Source: Amaurobius ferox (Eukaryota > Arthropoda > Arachnida > Araneae > Amaurobiidae). From it: a DNA stretch of 64,000 bases. Of the stretch, positions 11,481-24,507 are shown piece by piece. A program made the position numbers and the translations under genes. The first letter of the stretch is position 1. Every line of letters begins with the position of its first letter. The stretch spans positions 54,668,236 through 54,732,235 of the forward strand of contig OX578137.1 in the NCBI GenBank assembly GCA_951213105.1, given 5' to 3'. A model generated the notes under the pieces. That model was not told where the DNA came from, searched no databases, and saw only the letters and a list, made by a program, of their open reading frames with translations.

Positions 11481-12382
11481 GAAAATAGTATGGAGCGATC
11501 AATAAAATTCTTCCATATAAAATCTCATGCCAATTGAAAAAGGATTCACGACATTTAAATAGCCAGTGTAGGAATACAGCGCGAGTGGTATTATATGTGA
11601 ATACCAGGATCCAATCACATAAAGCCAAGGTCAAAAATTGAGTGCGTGAAAACGTGGAGAAAGGCAGTCGATATATATATATATATATATAGATTTTGGA
11701 GAGGCATGGCCAGCGTGGTCCTGCTGCATGAAGTTGTGTACGCAAAAATTTTCTTGACTGGTCCGTTATCGAAGTGAAAACGAAATGGACTGGGCTCCGT
11801 TCAATTATTTTTGAACCAATCAAGTATTCGGTGACTAGGGATGTTCTTTAGCTGAGCAAAATGTTCGGAAATCATACGGTGGGATGGAGCACCTCCTTAC
11901 AAGAATTCGTTCGTTGGGATCGAAAAATGTTCAGAATTTGTACAGTGGGATGGGATGGGAAGCCCGCCCCTCCCCTAATTTTTTTTTATTTTTTATTTAT
12001 TTATTTTTTATTATTATTTTTTTGCAAACATGTGCTTCAACAGCCACTAGCTTTTGTTTTCAACAAACTGGTCATTCTGTGTGATCATCGAGTTCTGTAA
12101 GGATAGCAAAACAAATTATAGGTCTGCTGGTAATTCTATCCTCCACACAGGTGGTTCAAACCGTTGCAAGCGTAACATTTTAAAGGCTAGTGTGGAAATA
12201 GTGTGAACAGAAAATGGTGTTTGTAGTAAAAAGGAAAAAATATTGCAAGTTTATAAAAATTCTTAAAGTGACAAAATATTTAGAAATTAGCATATAATTA
12301 TGTCGTGGCAATTTAGTTTACAATTTATATCAATTTATTTTACAATTTATAAAATTTATTGCGATATATATCTAGTGGCTCG

Positions 12383-13149
12383 GCGTATCCATTAGTTCTC
12401 CACGCCTCTTGAACGGCATTGGGGTACGTTCGTCTGTATTACATTTACGGTAATAAAGAAATTTTATACATGAAGATTTATATTCGTTGACATTTGTCGT
12501 ATAACATTTAATTATTTTGAATATTTTTTCACATACTTTACACTGTAATTTTGTTAGTGTAACCTCTTAGACAAATGAATGTCACATTTATTGTCCATTA
12601 TATTGTTTAAAAATAATGTCTCCCATTTTATCGGAAGTTTACTGTACTTCTACATAAAGTTGAATTCAATTTTTTACAATAAAAATTGAAAACTAAATTC
12701 AATATTAATATTTATTTTCTAGCAGTTTTTATAGTAAGATATAATTCCATACTTGAAATTATATATATGCAGCAATTACAATGTGTAGCAATGTTTCAAA
12801 AATATTAAAAAATATATTAAATTTGATATAAAATGTATCGAAATATAATTGTCATAATATAATTGATTGTCAAAATATAATCAAAATATAATTAATGAAC
12901 TTTAAATATTTTCACTTATATTGCCTTCTTGTTTCAATTATGTTTGATAAGAATGACATATATTTCTATGATAGGACTGCCCCATGATAAGACCCTCTTA
13001 TGAGAATAACTGAAATCCGTGCTTATAACAATGTAGCCCCTACATTTTACTTAAGAAGCATTTTCAGTCGAGTTGAAAGTACGTGCTACAAGTTATATAC
13101 GTAATATATCACATAGAACTAAAAAGTTGGTTTTTGACTTCAAACATAC
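12383..13149. other. AT-rich intergenic DNA, no feature seen
   Basis: Long A/T runs and short ATATAAT-type repeats around 12820-12900. No open frame with recognisable residues, no element ends. A GC-richer patch at about 12370-12450 (GGCTCGGCGTATCC) is not assignable. Confidence 0.5.
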
Positions 13150-13520
13150 AAGTAGAGAAAAAAAAAAGTTTAGAACTGAGTTGATTCAGAAAATTCGCAA
13201 GTGTCATGTTTTCTAGAAAATAAAAATAATAAATGAAAAATGTGTTCCGAAACTAAAAAATATGTCATGTTAGATTTTTTGCGGTTGCCGAGTGAAAGAA
13301 ATGACATCATAGAGGAAAAAAAAAATTCTCATTTCGTGGCAGCAATTATTTTAATTCTTTTTCTCCAGAAATTTCATTTTAAATCCTTTTTAAAATATCA
13401 AGCGAAATTAGGTTTTTTTAAAAGTAAACGCGATAAGTCTGTACTACAAAAGAAACATTTTTTATAACAAAACTTTACTGAAAAACAAAAAATGTATCCG
13501 ACGCATGACTTTCCCTCGAG
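13150..13520 (+). repeat. dispersed repeat shared with 23395-23690
   Basis: Shares GTTGATTCAGAAAA-TC, AGTG-CATGTT and a TTTCGTGGCAGCAA / CCACGACAG-type block with 23395-23690. The open frame 13240-13467 (75 codons, K/F rich) overlaps it, but the residues and the poly-A codons look like AT-rich readthrough. Family unknown. Confidence 0.35.
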
Positions 13521-13724
13521 AGTAACAGAGTTAGACATTATTGGAAAATAATAACGTAGACAATACATTTATGAAAGAGTGTTTATATGGTTGCACACTT
13601 CATTTTTGAACGAAATATAAAAATATTTTTTATTCTATTGTACATACTTATTTAGTACAGTCATAGGAGTTTTCGTTAACACTGGAAGATACCGGAACCG
13701 GAAATGGAAACATTTATTGAACTA

Positions 13725-13990
13725 TCTCACCTCTTCTGGGATACGATGCTGAATCCATATCAATCATCGTATAAGCTCTAGCCATTGCCAATCCTAAGAA
13801 ATATATGTTTAAATGTTTTTGAACTGGAAGTAGATATCCGTAGCAACCCCCTTCCCTCTCCGTATCTTCTCCAGAATTTGATACTAAATTCATGTCAGTT
13901 ATTATCTACGCTTCATCTATAGCTAATTTTCATAAAGAGATGTTTAAAAAAATATTTTGAACCAAAGGGCAGATATCTTTAGTAAATCAA
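13725..13990 (+). repeat. two degenerate tandem units of ~130 bp
   Basis: Unit 1 (about 13725-13855) and unit 2 (about 13856-13985) share the order CTTCT-(G/C)-G-AT--GATACTGAAT-like, CCATATCA-type, TCTA-GC-AT, ATG TTTAAA, TTTTTGAAC and AGATATCY-TAG. This is visible as a phase-locked repetition of 'GATATC...GTAGCAA' and 'GATATCTTTAGTAA'. Noncoding. Confidence 0.4.
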
Positions 13991-14220
13991 TCTGCTCCAA
14001 ACAAATCCTATCGAATCCAATGCATTCAGAAGTAAAATTGATTAAAGTAAAAAAATAAAAATTACAAACACACACTAACCAAGCGTTTTCCTAATAATAT
14101 GAGAAATTAAAAAGTATTAAATATTTTTTTTTCTAATTCTAGTTACAAGTCGAAAGCGTGTTAGTACATTCCTAACTGAATGGAATTATACTTGATGCCA
14201 AAATATGTGATATCATTTTT

Positions 14221-15150
14221 ACTTTCCTTATACACATAATGTATAAGGAAATTATTGTGACGGGGTCGAAAATTCGAATTCTAGTTTTCGACGGGAGAGC
14301 ACGTTTCAACCATCCCTGATCACGAATCGAACATTTTTTAGATGATGTCTGTGTGTGTGTGTGTGTGTGAAAGTGTGTGTGTGTGTCAGAGAGTCTGTGG
14401 AGACGATATCTAACGAACGAATAATGCGATTCGAATGAAATTTGGTACAAAAATCGCAATCCGTGAATACGGGAAGCCTATTATTTCAAAACACAATCGA
14501 ATGTTCATAACCCTAAATTTTCGAGTGAAATTTTTAAAAAATCAACAAAAATTCACAACCTTTAATAAAGTTACGCAAATAGACATTTCTTATGTAATTT
14601 TTCGTTAGAAAACAATTTACATAAACTTTAGAACGCTAGCATGAACCGTTCTCGAGATATTGCACATTTTTCAAATAAATTTATCAAAAAAATCCCATAA
14701 ATTAAAAAAAATGTTAACTCTTAAAAAACATGTTCACTTTTCCTATGTAATATCATGTGATAAATTAGATGACATTCTCGTGGATCTAACTCGTTCCATT
14801 TACGAGAAAAGATACTTTGAGTAATACTTTTGTATTTGAATGCCAATAGTCATTTATTCGCTGTAGGTAAAACTTATTTCTCCGTCCATAACGCTTGGCG
14901 AGATTTTCCCGACGAATTTAGCTGAATGTTGCTAATTTCGCGACATTTTAAAATGTTGCCAAATTAACGAAAATCTCGCCAAATGGATAAAAAATGACGA
15001 TAAATCAATGAAAATGACAACTGATTGAAGAAGATTCAATATCTTGGAAAGAATATAAGTATCTACTATAAGAATAACATTTTTTAACTCTAAAAGTAGT
15101 AAATTCATTGCATTATATAAGGAAATTCTTGTGCTGCCCACATCAGATTT
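14221..15150 (+). mobile_element. family B interspersed element, full unit
   Basis: Begins ACTTTCCTTATACACATAAT with the pairing arm GTATAAGGAAA, then GACGGGGTCGAAAATTCGAA, CACGAATCGAACATTTTTTA, (TG)n at about 14349-14385, GAACCGTTCTCGAGATATTG and a TTGCCAAATTAACG block near 14957, and ends TTGTGCTGCCCACATCAGATTTTTTT. This is the longest family B copy here and the reference for the others. It shares its outer end and its CCGTTCTCGAGATATT block with family A, so A and B are related. Minus-strand open frames (14172-14459, 14932-15141) are readthrough. Confidence 0.75.
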
Positions 15151-16160
15151 TTTTGGGGGTGAGGTGGGGGTAGACGTTTTACGTTATTCGGCGGATTTTT
15201 TTGCAGATGTTCTTGTTTACAGATATAATTTACTTAAATAATCTTAACTTCAGGAATTATTCTTTTATTACAAGCACAAATATAAATAGTTCCTGATATT
15301 CATGCAAACTCTATTTGTCGTAAAATATTATAAAAATATAAGCATAAACATCCTTTTGTTTTTAATTAACAAAATAAATTTTAATATAGCATAATATTAA
15401 TTCATTTTGTTATTAATTACCCAGTAGTGGTTTATAAAGAATATATATATAATATATATTAAATGACATCATGTTATTTATGCCGTAACTATCAGATATA
15501 CCAGTCGTTGCCCTCGATTTATATAACACGGTCAAAATTCTAAATTATATTGTTCTTGGAAACATTCTATGAAAATATTAAAATATTTTATTAAACTGTC
15601 CTAAGAAAGAATAAAAAGACTCCTGTTATCGCTAAACAAATTTATGTGTACATACGAAATGAGGAATAAAGCATACGTGTCTTATTTGTAAATGAATTTG
15701 CAAATTATATGACGTTTGATCAACATAATCCAAAATGAAGACGTAAAAATGATGGAAGTTGTACCATACTTTTTTTATCTTGCTTCAACAATCAGTAAAA
15801 ATCAATAAAATATATACGAGTTTGGAAAATGTTTTCAAAAATAAAACATATGACTCGAAGTTTAAAATATCAATAATTTTCATAATCTTATATACCAGGG
15901 CCTAAAAAAAAAAATGTATAATTATAATTCTGTTCTTTTATAAAATGTATTTTTATGTCTATTTATTTATTATTTAACTCTTAAGTAAAAAATCCGTATT
16001 CCGTTTGAACACATTTAATTAACTTAGGTTGCAAAGCGATGTGATACAAATTTCTTAAGATTGCTTTTCGGAACAAATGGTTGGAATTATGATATATATA
16101 TATGGATATATATCATATCTTCAGTTAATATCACAAAAAACCCTTAGAACTAGAACATCA
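15151..16160. other. AT-rich DNA, no feature seen
   Basis: Apart from a G-run and GAGGTGGGGGTAG just after the family B end, this stretch is noncoding AT-rich sequence with a small ATATATAAT cluster near 15440. No element ends or motifs recognised. Confidence 0.5.
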
Positions 16161-16167
16161 GAATATG

Positions 16168-18180
<2,013 letters not shown>

Positions 18181-18269
<89 letters not shown>

Positions 18270-18294
18270 GATATATATAGATATATATATATAT

Positions 18295-18327
<33 letters not shown>

Positions 18328-18328
18328 C
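18181..18328. repeat. (TA)n grading into (GATA)n
   Basis: About 55 bp of TA, then GCATATA and GTATATA interruptions, ATAGATATATAG motifs, then about eight GATA repeats (18297-18328). Open frames over it are artefacts. Confidence 0.95.
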
Positions 18329-19687
18329 TCTGATACTGCCATCTCGAAATAATACATTTGTACATTTGTACAACATATTTAGAAAACATTTTCATATAAA
18401 ATAATTGTAGACCACGTACATATTTATGTCGCATATATTTAAAAGTACCAGAGGCTGCAAAGTTTTATACACAATGAGCATATTTGGTGCTTCTAAAGCA
18501 AGAAATAAAACAATTCCCTGAACATAAGTGTGATTCAAAACAATTTATCTAATATTCATGAAACATCCAGATTCATTTATTTCTGAATTGATAAGTTGAA
18601 AATAACTGATTCTGAACAGAAACATTTATGCCACATACTTTTCTAAGATGTCTACATATATTTTATTTATAACCGAATCAACTATATGATAAAATGTGAC
18701 AATACGGTCGCATAAGAATTATATTTCACGATTCCTTTCTGTTAAATAACGACTCATGCATTTTACTTGATTGTTTTTTTTAAGAGAATGTTATTGTGCT
18801 ATTCTTTAGATGTAAGTTCTGAATGCTCTTGTGACATTTGCTTGGAAAATCGAACTTCTTCTAAAAATGTAAGTAAATAGATTACAATGTAAAATTCTGC
18901 GTTAGATGATCGTTGAAGAGCCACATTACTTGTATATTCTTTGTTGTGATGAAGCAAAGAGTGAGCTTAACCTAGGCGTTCATCTATATAAAACCTAGAT
19001 AATACCTTTTTTAGTCGTGTCGTATGCTAAGAATAGGCAGATATCTATATTGAGTGATGTACACCCAGGTTAGCAGTTATAGTGCCACCTAGTGGAAGGA
19101 AGCAATATCAGTAGAAGAAATCAATTAAATATGTAATTATGACAATGTGATTTCATAGGAAATAAGTAGACATTTTGTGGAAATCAATACTAACTTATTT
19201 AGTTTATAAATCGCATATAAATTTATGATACAATAATTGCCTATAGATTTGTTGGTATTGTTTAATTATTTCGTATTAAAGAAATTTAATTATTCCAAGA
19301 TACACATACTTTGTAATTTAATTTTTGGAAATGTGGGATTATTGTGCTTATGAAACAAAGAAGTCATAGGAATTAGCTTGGTGCTATGCTGAACACTTGT
19401 GTATCGAAATTATGTTCTAATACACATATATTTCAAACGTATTCAGTATGTTTTGTACCTTCTTTACGAGACACTAGAAGTACTTTGCGGTCCGGTACGT
19501 GGCATTACCTGATACGAAGGACTACCCTTACGAAATGGAACGGCAACCATGATGATAAGACTACTATGGGAGACAACTGGAGGCAGTCTCTAACCCTACA
19601 GCATGGCGTAGTTTGGGTACTCTGATAAAACCGTAGACATTATGTAAAACATTATGTATAACAAAGAATACTGATGTTAAAAACTTC
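18329..19687. other. unannotated, mostly AT-rich DNA
   Basis: No element ends or convincing coding region. The 79-codon frame 19386-19625 is less AT-rich than its surroundings (about 19470-19620) but I see no family motif in it. Confidence 0.4.
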
Positions 19688-19700
19688 ACTCTGGGAACTC

Positions 19701-19986
19701 CAGGGCGCGGTAGCCCAGTGGTTAGTGCGCTGGAATTGCACTCGGTAAGCCCGGGTTCGATTCCAGCCACTGCCAAAACTGCCGCCGTGTTCACGCGGAA
19801 TACGATCACATTAAACAAGGGGGTCTGTAAGTCATTTCGAGAGGTTGGTGGTAGGGGAAAGAGGGTACGTTCCCTGTGGATGCCTCCCCCACTGGGTTCC
19901 GGTCTAAATTGGGTGGCACTTCCCGGCCGTCCAAACAGTTACCTTACTCCTTTCTGTTAGGTCGGGCGGTCTGGGTCTCAACAGCA
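19701..19986 (+). mobile_element. tRNA-derived SINE, full copy
   Basis: 286 bp between perfect 13-bp target duplications ACTCTGGGAACTC (19688-19700 and 19987-19999). Box A TAGCCCAGTGG and box B GGTTCGATTCC of a pol III promoter match consensus exactly, inside a tRNA-like head GGGCGCGGTAGCC...CCAGCCACTGCC. A tRNA-unrelated body follows (GCCGCCGTG, GAGAGGTTGGTGGTAGGGG, TGCCTCCCCCACTGGGTTCC) and the tail is CAACAGCAA. Noncoding; frames inside it are not genes. Two further copies lie at 26519 and 31085. Confidence 0.93.
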
Positions 19987-20069
19987 ACTCTGGGAACTCT
20001 CATTGAGAATGAACTCTTTGGTCCACTCTGACCATACAAAATCCTTGAAAATTTACAACTACTCTCTAT

Positions 20070-20145
20070 ACTGGCAGTAAGTTATTGAATAGCATTATAG
20101 TATTGAATAGCATTACAGTATATTGAATAGCATATAGTTATTGAA
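20070..20145 (+). repeat. short tandem repeat, about 4 x 18-22 bp
   Basis: ATTGAATAGCATTATAGT is repeated with small changes four times, the last ending TTGAATGC. Confidence 0.75.
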
Positions 20146-20777
20146 TGCTAAGTGAATCATCAAATGGCAAAATGGTGGTGAAAGCCAAAGGATAATGCAT
20201 CACAGACACTTCTTCTTGCTTACTTACATTATGAGGTAATATATTCAGTTTTATGAAGTTTATTAAATCATATTTCGATCTGGCAGTCACATCATGACTG
20301 TGGATGTTTTGAGAGAATGATGGATCTTCCCCCTTATTTGGCTGTAACTGTATATAACTGTCTTGTGTAATAAAATTAAGCGGAATAAAATAATGGTAAT
20401 TTGTGAATTGCAAAATTTACTTTGCGATAAAGAAGAATATTCTGGTGCAGCAGTTAAAATATGTGTGTTATTATATAACGAGATGCCTAATGAATGTTAA
20501 CGATAAATTTTGTGATCTTAAAAATACTAATATTTCAGCACAGAATAGATAAACAGCACGTTTAACAGAGATAAAAGATTTTAGTTAAACAGTTTAGTGT
20601 TATAGTTATAATAAGTTATCTGCAAATTAGTAAATAATGGAATGATTTTAAATGTCCTTCCTTTTATTGCTTTATAATAGGAAGTGAGTTATACTAAAAA
20701 TTATTTGAGCATGAGCATGATGTTTCTATGTCTAATAATGAATTAAATTTAAAGCATTTGTAGGAGTCTTAAAGGGT
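20146..20777. other. unannotated AT-rich DNA
   Basis: No gene or element recognised. The minus-strand 91-codon frame (20138-20413) shows no family motif. Confidence 0.4.
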
Positions 20778-21112
20778 CACAAACAGAAAATCGACAAAAT
20801 ATGAAGAAAAGATTCGGTATGCCAAATTTTATTCGTCAATTTATTTACACGCAATTTTTGACGACAAAAAATAAGACCAAGCCCATTACTCATCGATATC
20901 GAGATATTTCAGTTTATTCATATTTTTGTAACGTCGCCTCTGAAAATACTTCCAAGCACCAAATGAAAATAAAAATGGAATTAAAATTGCAAATTCAGTG
21001 TAATTTCAAATAATTAACAATGCAACATTGTGCAATGAATGGCAATGTAATGAATTGTGAAAGAAAAAATATGCGAATTTGTGTCAATAGGGAAAAATCA
21101 CATCAGATATTT
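20778..21112 (+). mobile_element. family A element, diverged 3' fragment
   Basis: Shares AATCGACAAAAT, ACGCAATTTTTGACGA, AATAAGACCAAGCCCATTAC, ATCGAGATATTTCAGTT and CCAAATGAAAATAAAAATGG with family A, and ends near GGAAAAATCACATCAGATATT. Clearly older than A1-A3 by divergence. Confidence 0.55.
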
Positions 21113-23394
21113 TAGCTCTTATTTTTCAAATACTTACCCAATTTACGATTCTATATAATTATACCTAAGAGTACGGTATTTCAATTGCTGAAAAATGTGC
21201 TCATAAATGTGTCAGCCTCTGTGCTTATCTAACATTAAACGACAAGAAAAAAATTATTTCTTTCTTGTATTGCAACTGTGTTTCATAACTTCCGGTATAA
21301 AGGGAATTGTAATTTTGATGAGCACAGTAGAGAGAGATTATAGTATCTGGGGCGTCGTCTTTTATTAAAATGTTGCAACTGGGTTTCAAAAACATAATTC
21401 ACTGCAGGATTTAACTTTCTTTTATAATGTTCTTTTAGCAGATATGTCAGATAATTATATACACATTAGCATTTAAGCCTGTCAAAGACAGAGGAACAAA
21501 CACTCTCCTAAAACTGCTGCTAATGTATATGAATATTTATTTTTCAACATTGTGGTATTTTGCGCTAAAAATAGTTTTATTCAAAAAGTGGCTGGATTTT
21601 GTTAGATTTTGTCCCGTAATTCATCTGTGAATATACAAAATTCAGGTTTTTTAGATCATTGAATGGCTTTTTTATGGTCTGGAAGGACTTTTAGACCCCC
21701 ATGCTGTAATCTTTCTGGGAAGAAATTGAAAATTCGTTTGTTTAACGTTCTTTTCTTTCTCTATATGTAAGTATACAAAGATTCAACATTCTAAGTCATC
21801 CAGGTTCTTCTTGAAGATATGCAATTACATTTAGACCTTCATTCAATTTGCGTCACTTTCAATTGCACAGGAGCTTCGCTTGAACCTTGTAAATGGGTGG
21901 AAATTTCTATGCATGTTAACTTACATTACTAATTCGCAATCTACGAAGCAAAAGTTTTTGGTGCAAACTGATACCGCGCGCATAAAAAGGACAGTGGAGC
22001 AATCATCAATGTAATCCATTCCAATCTAAATGCTTCAATCGAAGAAGATTGTCTTGTTAAATTATTTATTTAGCATAATTTTTTCTTGCTGTATGACAGC
22101 AATATTTCTTTATCTTACAGAAAAGCTGGTTGAATATCTTTTAGAGTAAATAATATGCAATTCTTAGAAAGCTCTTTTCAGTCTATCAATGTCTTTCAAA
22201 ACCTTTCTTCTGCGTAACCAAAGATACTTAAGAGAAGAAAAGATTTTAACTGTATATATGTCTTTTCTTATCAACTTAATTCTGTTCCAAGGTATCAACA
22301 ATTATGTTACAACGAGGACGTCATTTTAGGAAATTTTTGTAGGAAGATACATTATGATATTTTGCAGGAAGATACATTTCTAGGAAGATACAGTCTATGA
22401 ATGTTATGGTTTCTTTACTTATTTCATTTTAAGGGATAAATATGTCTTACAGTAAAGTGGCGTACTCGTATTTTTTAAAACAGCTAAGTTGGAATACTAT
22501 AGGATTTCAGATTTCATGTCTTGGAAGAATAGATGATTAGTTTAGCAATTACTCTGATATAAGATCAGAGCTTATTATCCTAAATTGCTATTCTACATTT
22601 AGTAAATATTCTATGAATCAAGCAAGGCGATTGGCCTTCAACGGGAAGCTCGAAAAAAAATAAAAATACTCTCCAAGTTTCCATTTTTGTTGCATTTACA
22701 TCAAGAGTGAGTCTAAAATGTGAAGTATTATTTTAATTATAATATAATACATTTTTATTATGTTTCTGGTTTTTATGTATTAAATAATTCCACTTTTGAA
22801 ATTATATCAAAATTTTTAACACATTCTTATTTAAAGTACGAATATAGTAGTTTGATTTCATATTTGAACAATTTTTTAGAAACTCATTGCTTCATGTTAC
22901 ATCTGTTTTAACTGATCTTAAATAATTTAGGCAATAATAGTAATTTATAATTCATTTTTATTTCTCAGTAAATTGCTATACGAATTTAAGCTTTCTGGGA
23001 ACATAGTGTTTTAAAGAAGCTGCATAAAATATAGTTAATATTTTTGCAAACTTAAATTATTATTACTATTACAACTTAACTTTGTAGTATTATGAAATCG
23101 TTTTAGTTTATTTTTAATTTTAAATATACTTGAATATTTTTTTATTATATTTTGATGTGAATGAAAATATTAATAGCAATTTTATGGGCAATATATTTTT
23201 GCGATTTAATAAATGATTTATGCATATTAATAATGACATCAACTTTACAGTCCAATAAATGCCCTGTGTTATACTGGTCATTTAAAGTGTTACTTTATTA
23301 ATAATATTCATGAGTTAAACTGATCCTCAATTTGTGATATTCGTGGAAGAACTTATATATTCTATGTCAAATGTTGAATTGCACTTTAAACATA
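21113..23394. other. 2.3 kb without a recognised feature
   Basis: Noncoding AT-rich DNA. I see small repeats only, such as GGAAGATACA-type words three times at 22342-22390. No long open frame, no terminal repeats. A decayed LINE on the minus strand is conceivable but I cannot support it. Confidence 0.4.
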
Positions 23395-23690
23395 CAAAGT
23401 AGTGTATCTCATGAAAAGAAAGTTAGTGTACCTGAATTCCAGAGATGAAGAGAAAAAAAGGGAAACTCAGAGGAGTGTTGATTCAGAAAACTCAGTGACA
23501 TGTTATCACCAAAAAAGTGGACTGCAATGAAAAATAAATTGCGTTTCAAAATAGGAAAAATATGCCACGACAGTTTTTGCCAGAGTTTCTGGTAAAAAAT
23601 ATGAAGTAGAAAAACATTGAAATTCTCAAAGGGGGGGGGGGGAACTTTATTACCTTCTTTGAAATTACATTTCATACAATTTTTTACTGA
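23395..23690 (+). repeat. dispersed repeat shared with 13150-13520, with a G12 run
   Basis: Similar in order to 13150-13520 (GTTGATTCAGAAAACTCAGTG...CATGTT). It includes an uninterrupted run of about 12 G at 23631-23642, unusual for this AT-rich background. The minus-strand 88-codon frame 23409-23675 overlaps it and translates the G-run as prolines; no family recognised. Confidence 0.35.
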
Positions 23691-24505
23691 GTACTATATT
23701 AAGTTTGTTGTTTAATGAGACATGTGAAGCATGTTGTATTTATGTGTATATTGTTACGCCGTGCCCTCTGAAATCGTGGATGTACTCTGGGATATAAGAA
23801 TGGATCCAAATTTCTAGATAACTAACACGTGTATTTCCAAGCAGAGTGTGAACAGGAACTTTAAACAACAAATAGCTCGATGGCTATCTCACAAGATCAC
23901 AAAATAACTGAAAGGAACAGTAAAACGACAATTACATTCTTAGATAATTTCTCAAAACAGCCGATACTATTCTCAAAATATGGATGTATCTCACTATTAA
24001 ATGGAACTTATATTACGTCAACTGCTCTCTAATTAAGTGATGGCACATTTTATATACTCTCTGTAGAAACCACCTGAAGGGTATCGTATCTCGTAGAATA
24101 TTTGTTATATCGAGAATGTTCGAGTACATTTCAGAAGTCGTCAAAAGTCGTCAAATCTAGAAACATTTCTCCGAACTTCATATGACAACCCTTAATGCAC
24201 GTCAAAAGAATGACTGCCTATAAAGGTGTATCTCCTTCTGTTTCTTTATAGAATTTTCTATTCTTTATAGAACAGCAACCTACCAGTTACGTGACATAGT
24301 ACACGTTCTTGCATTAACAAATTCATAAAAATTTAAATATCAATTAGGAGAAATTTGGCAACGTATTTAAGAACAAATATATTAATAATGCAGCATACAG
24401 GCGTTTTGAGAATTCACGAAATCTCCTTCGTCAGTGCATGACAAGCAACACAATTTAGTCTAAAAGACGAAATGGACGCCAATAAAAGAAACATATGGGC
24501 ATATA
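23691..24505. other. unannotated; possible LTR remnant
   Basis: A less AT-rich block starts TGTTACGCCGTGCCC (about 23753) and a TTAACA occurs near 24320. It contains TTTTATATACTCT (TATA-like). TG...CA ends would suit an LTR but no target duplication is visible, so I do not call one. The duplication AAGTCGTCAA occurs twice near 24130-24155. Confidence 0.25.
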
Positions 24506-24507
24506 TA

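Larger units (their letters stand above)
2179..12382 (+). repeat. segmental duplication, copy 1
   Basis: Long colinear similarity, same orientation, to 50480-64000. Anchors: TTTAGCATGAGAACGT (2476 and 50566), ATATGCACTGATAT (2609 and 50701), the 4.3-4.7 kb block with 51.4-51.8 kb, 5.5-6.4 kb with 52.1-54.5 kb, 7.3-8.1 kb with 56.4-57.2 kb, 8.4-8.9 kb with 57.5-58.0 kb, 11.0-11.3 kb with 60.0-60.35 kb, and 11.8-12.4 kb with 63.5-64.0 kb. By eye roughly four of five bases agree, with many indels. The copies differ by several nested insertions listed separately. No intact gene lies in it; the stretches between listed elements are AT-rich and noncoding as far as I can see. Confidence 0.85.

Noticed and set aside
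11353..11823. 156-codon minus-strand frame
   Set aside because: Contains simple-sequence translations (YIYIYIY, HTHTYTH) from TA and TG tracts and a family B remnant; the equivalent region of copy 2 is not open.
21600..22650. Decayed LINE on the minus strand
   Set aside because: A few residues looked suggestive on reverse translation, but no RT or endonuclease motif could be read.
23753..24325. LTR-like block TGTTACGCC...TTAACA
   Set aside because: No target duplication and no second LTR or internal domain; kept only as a remark in the region entry.
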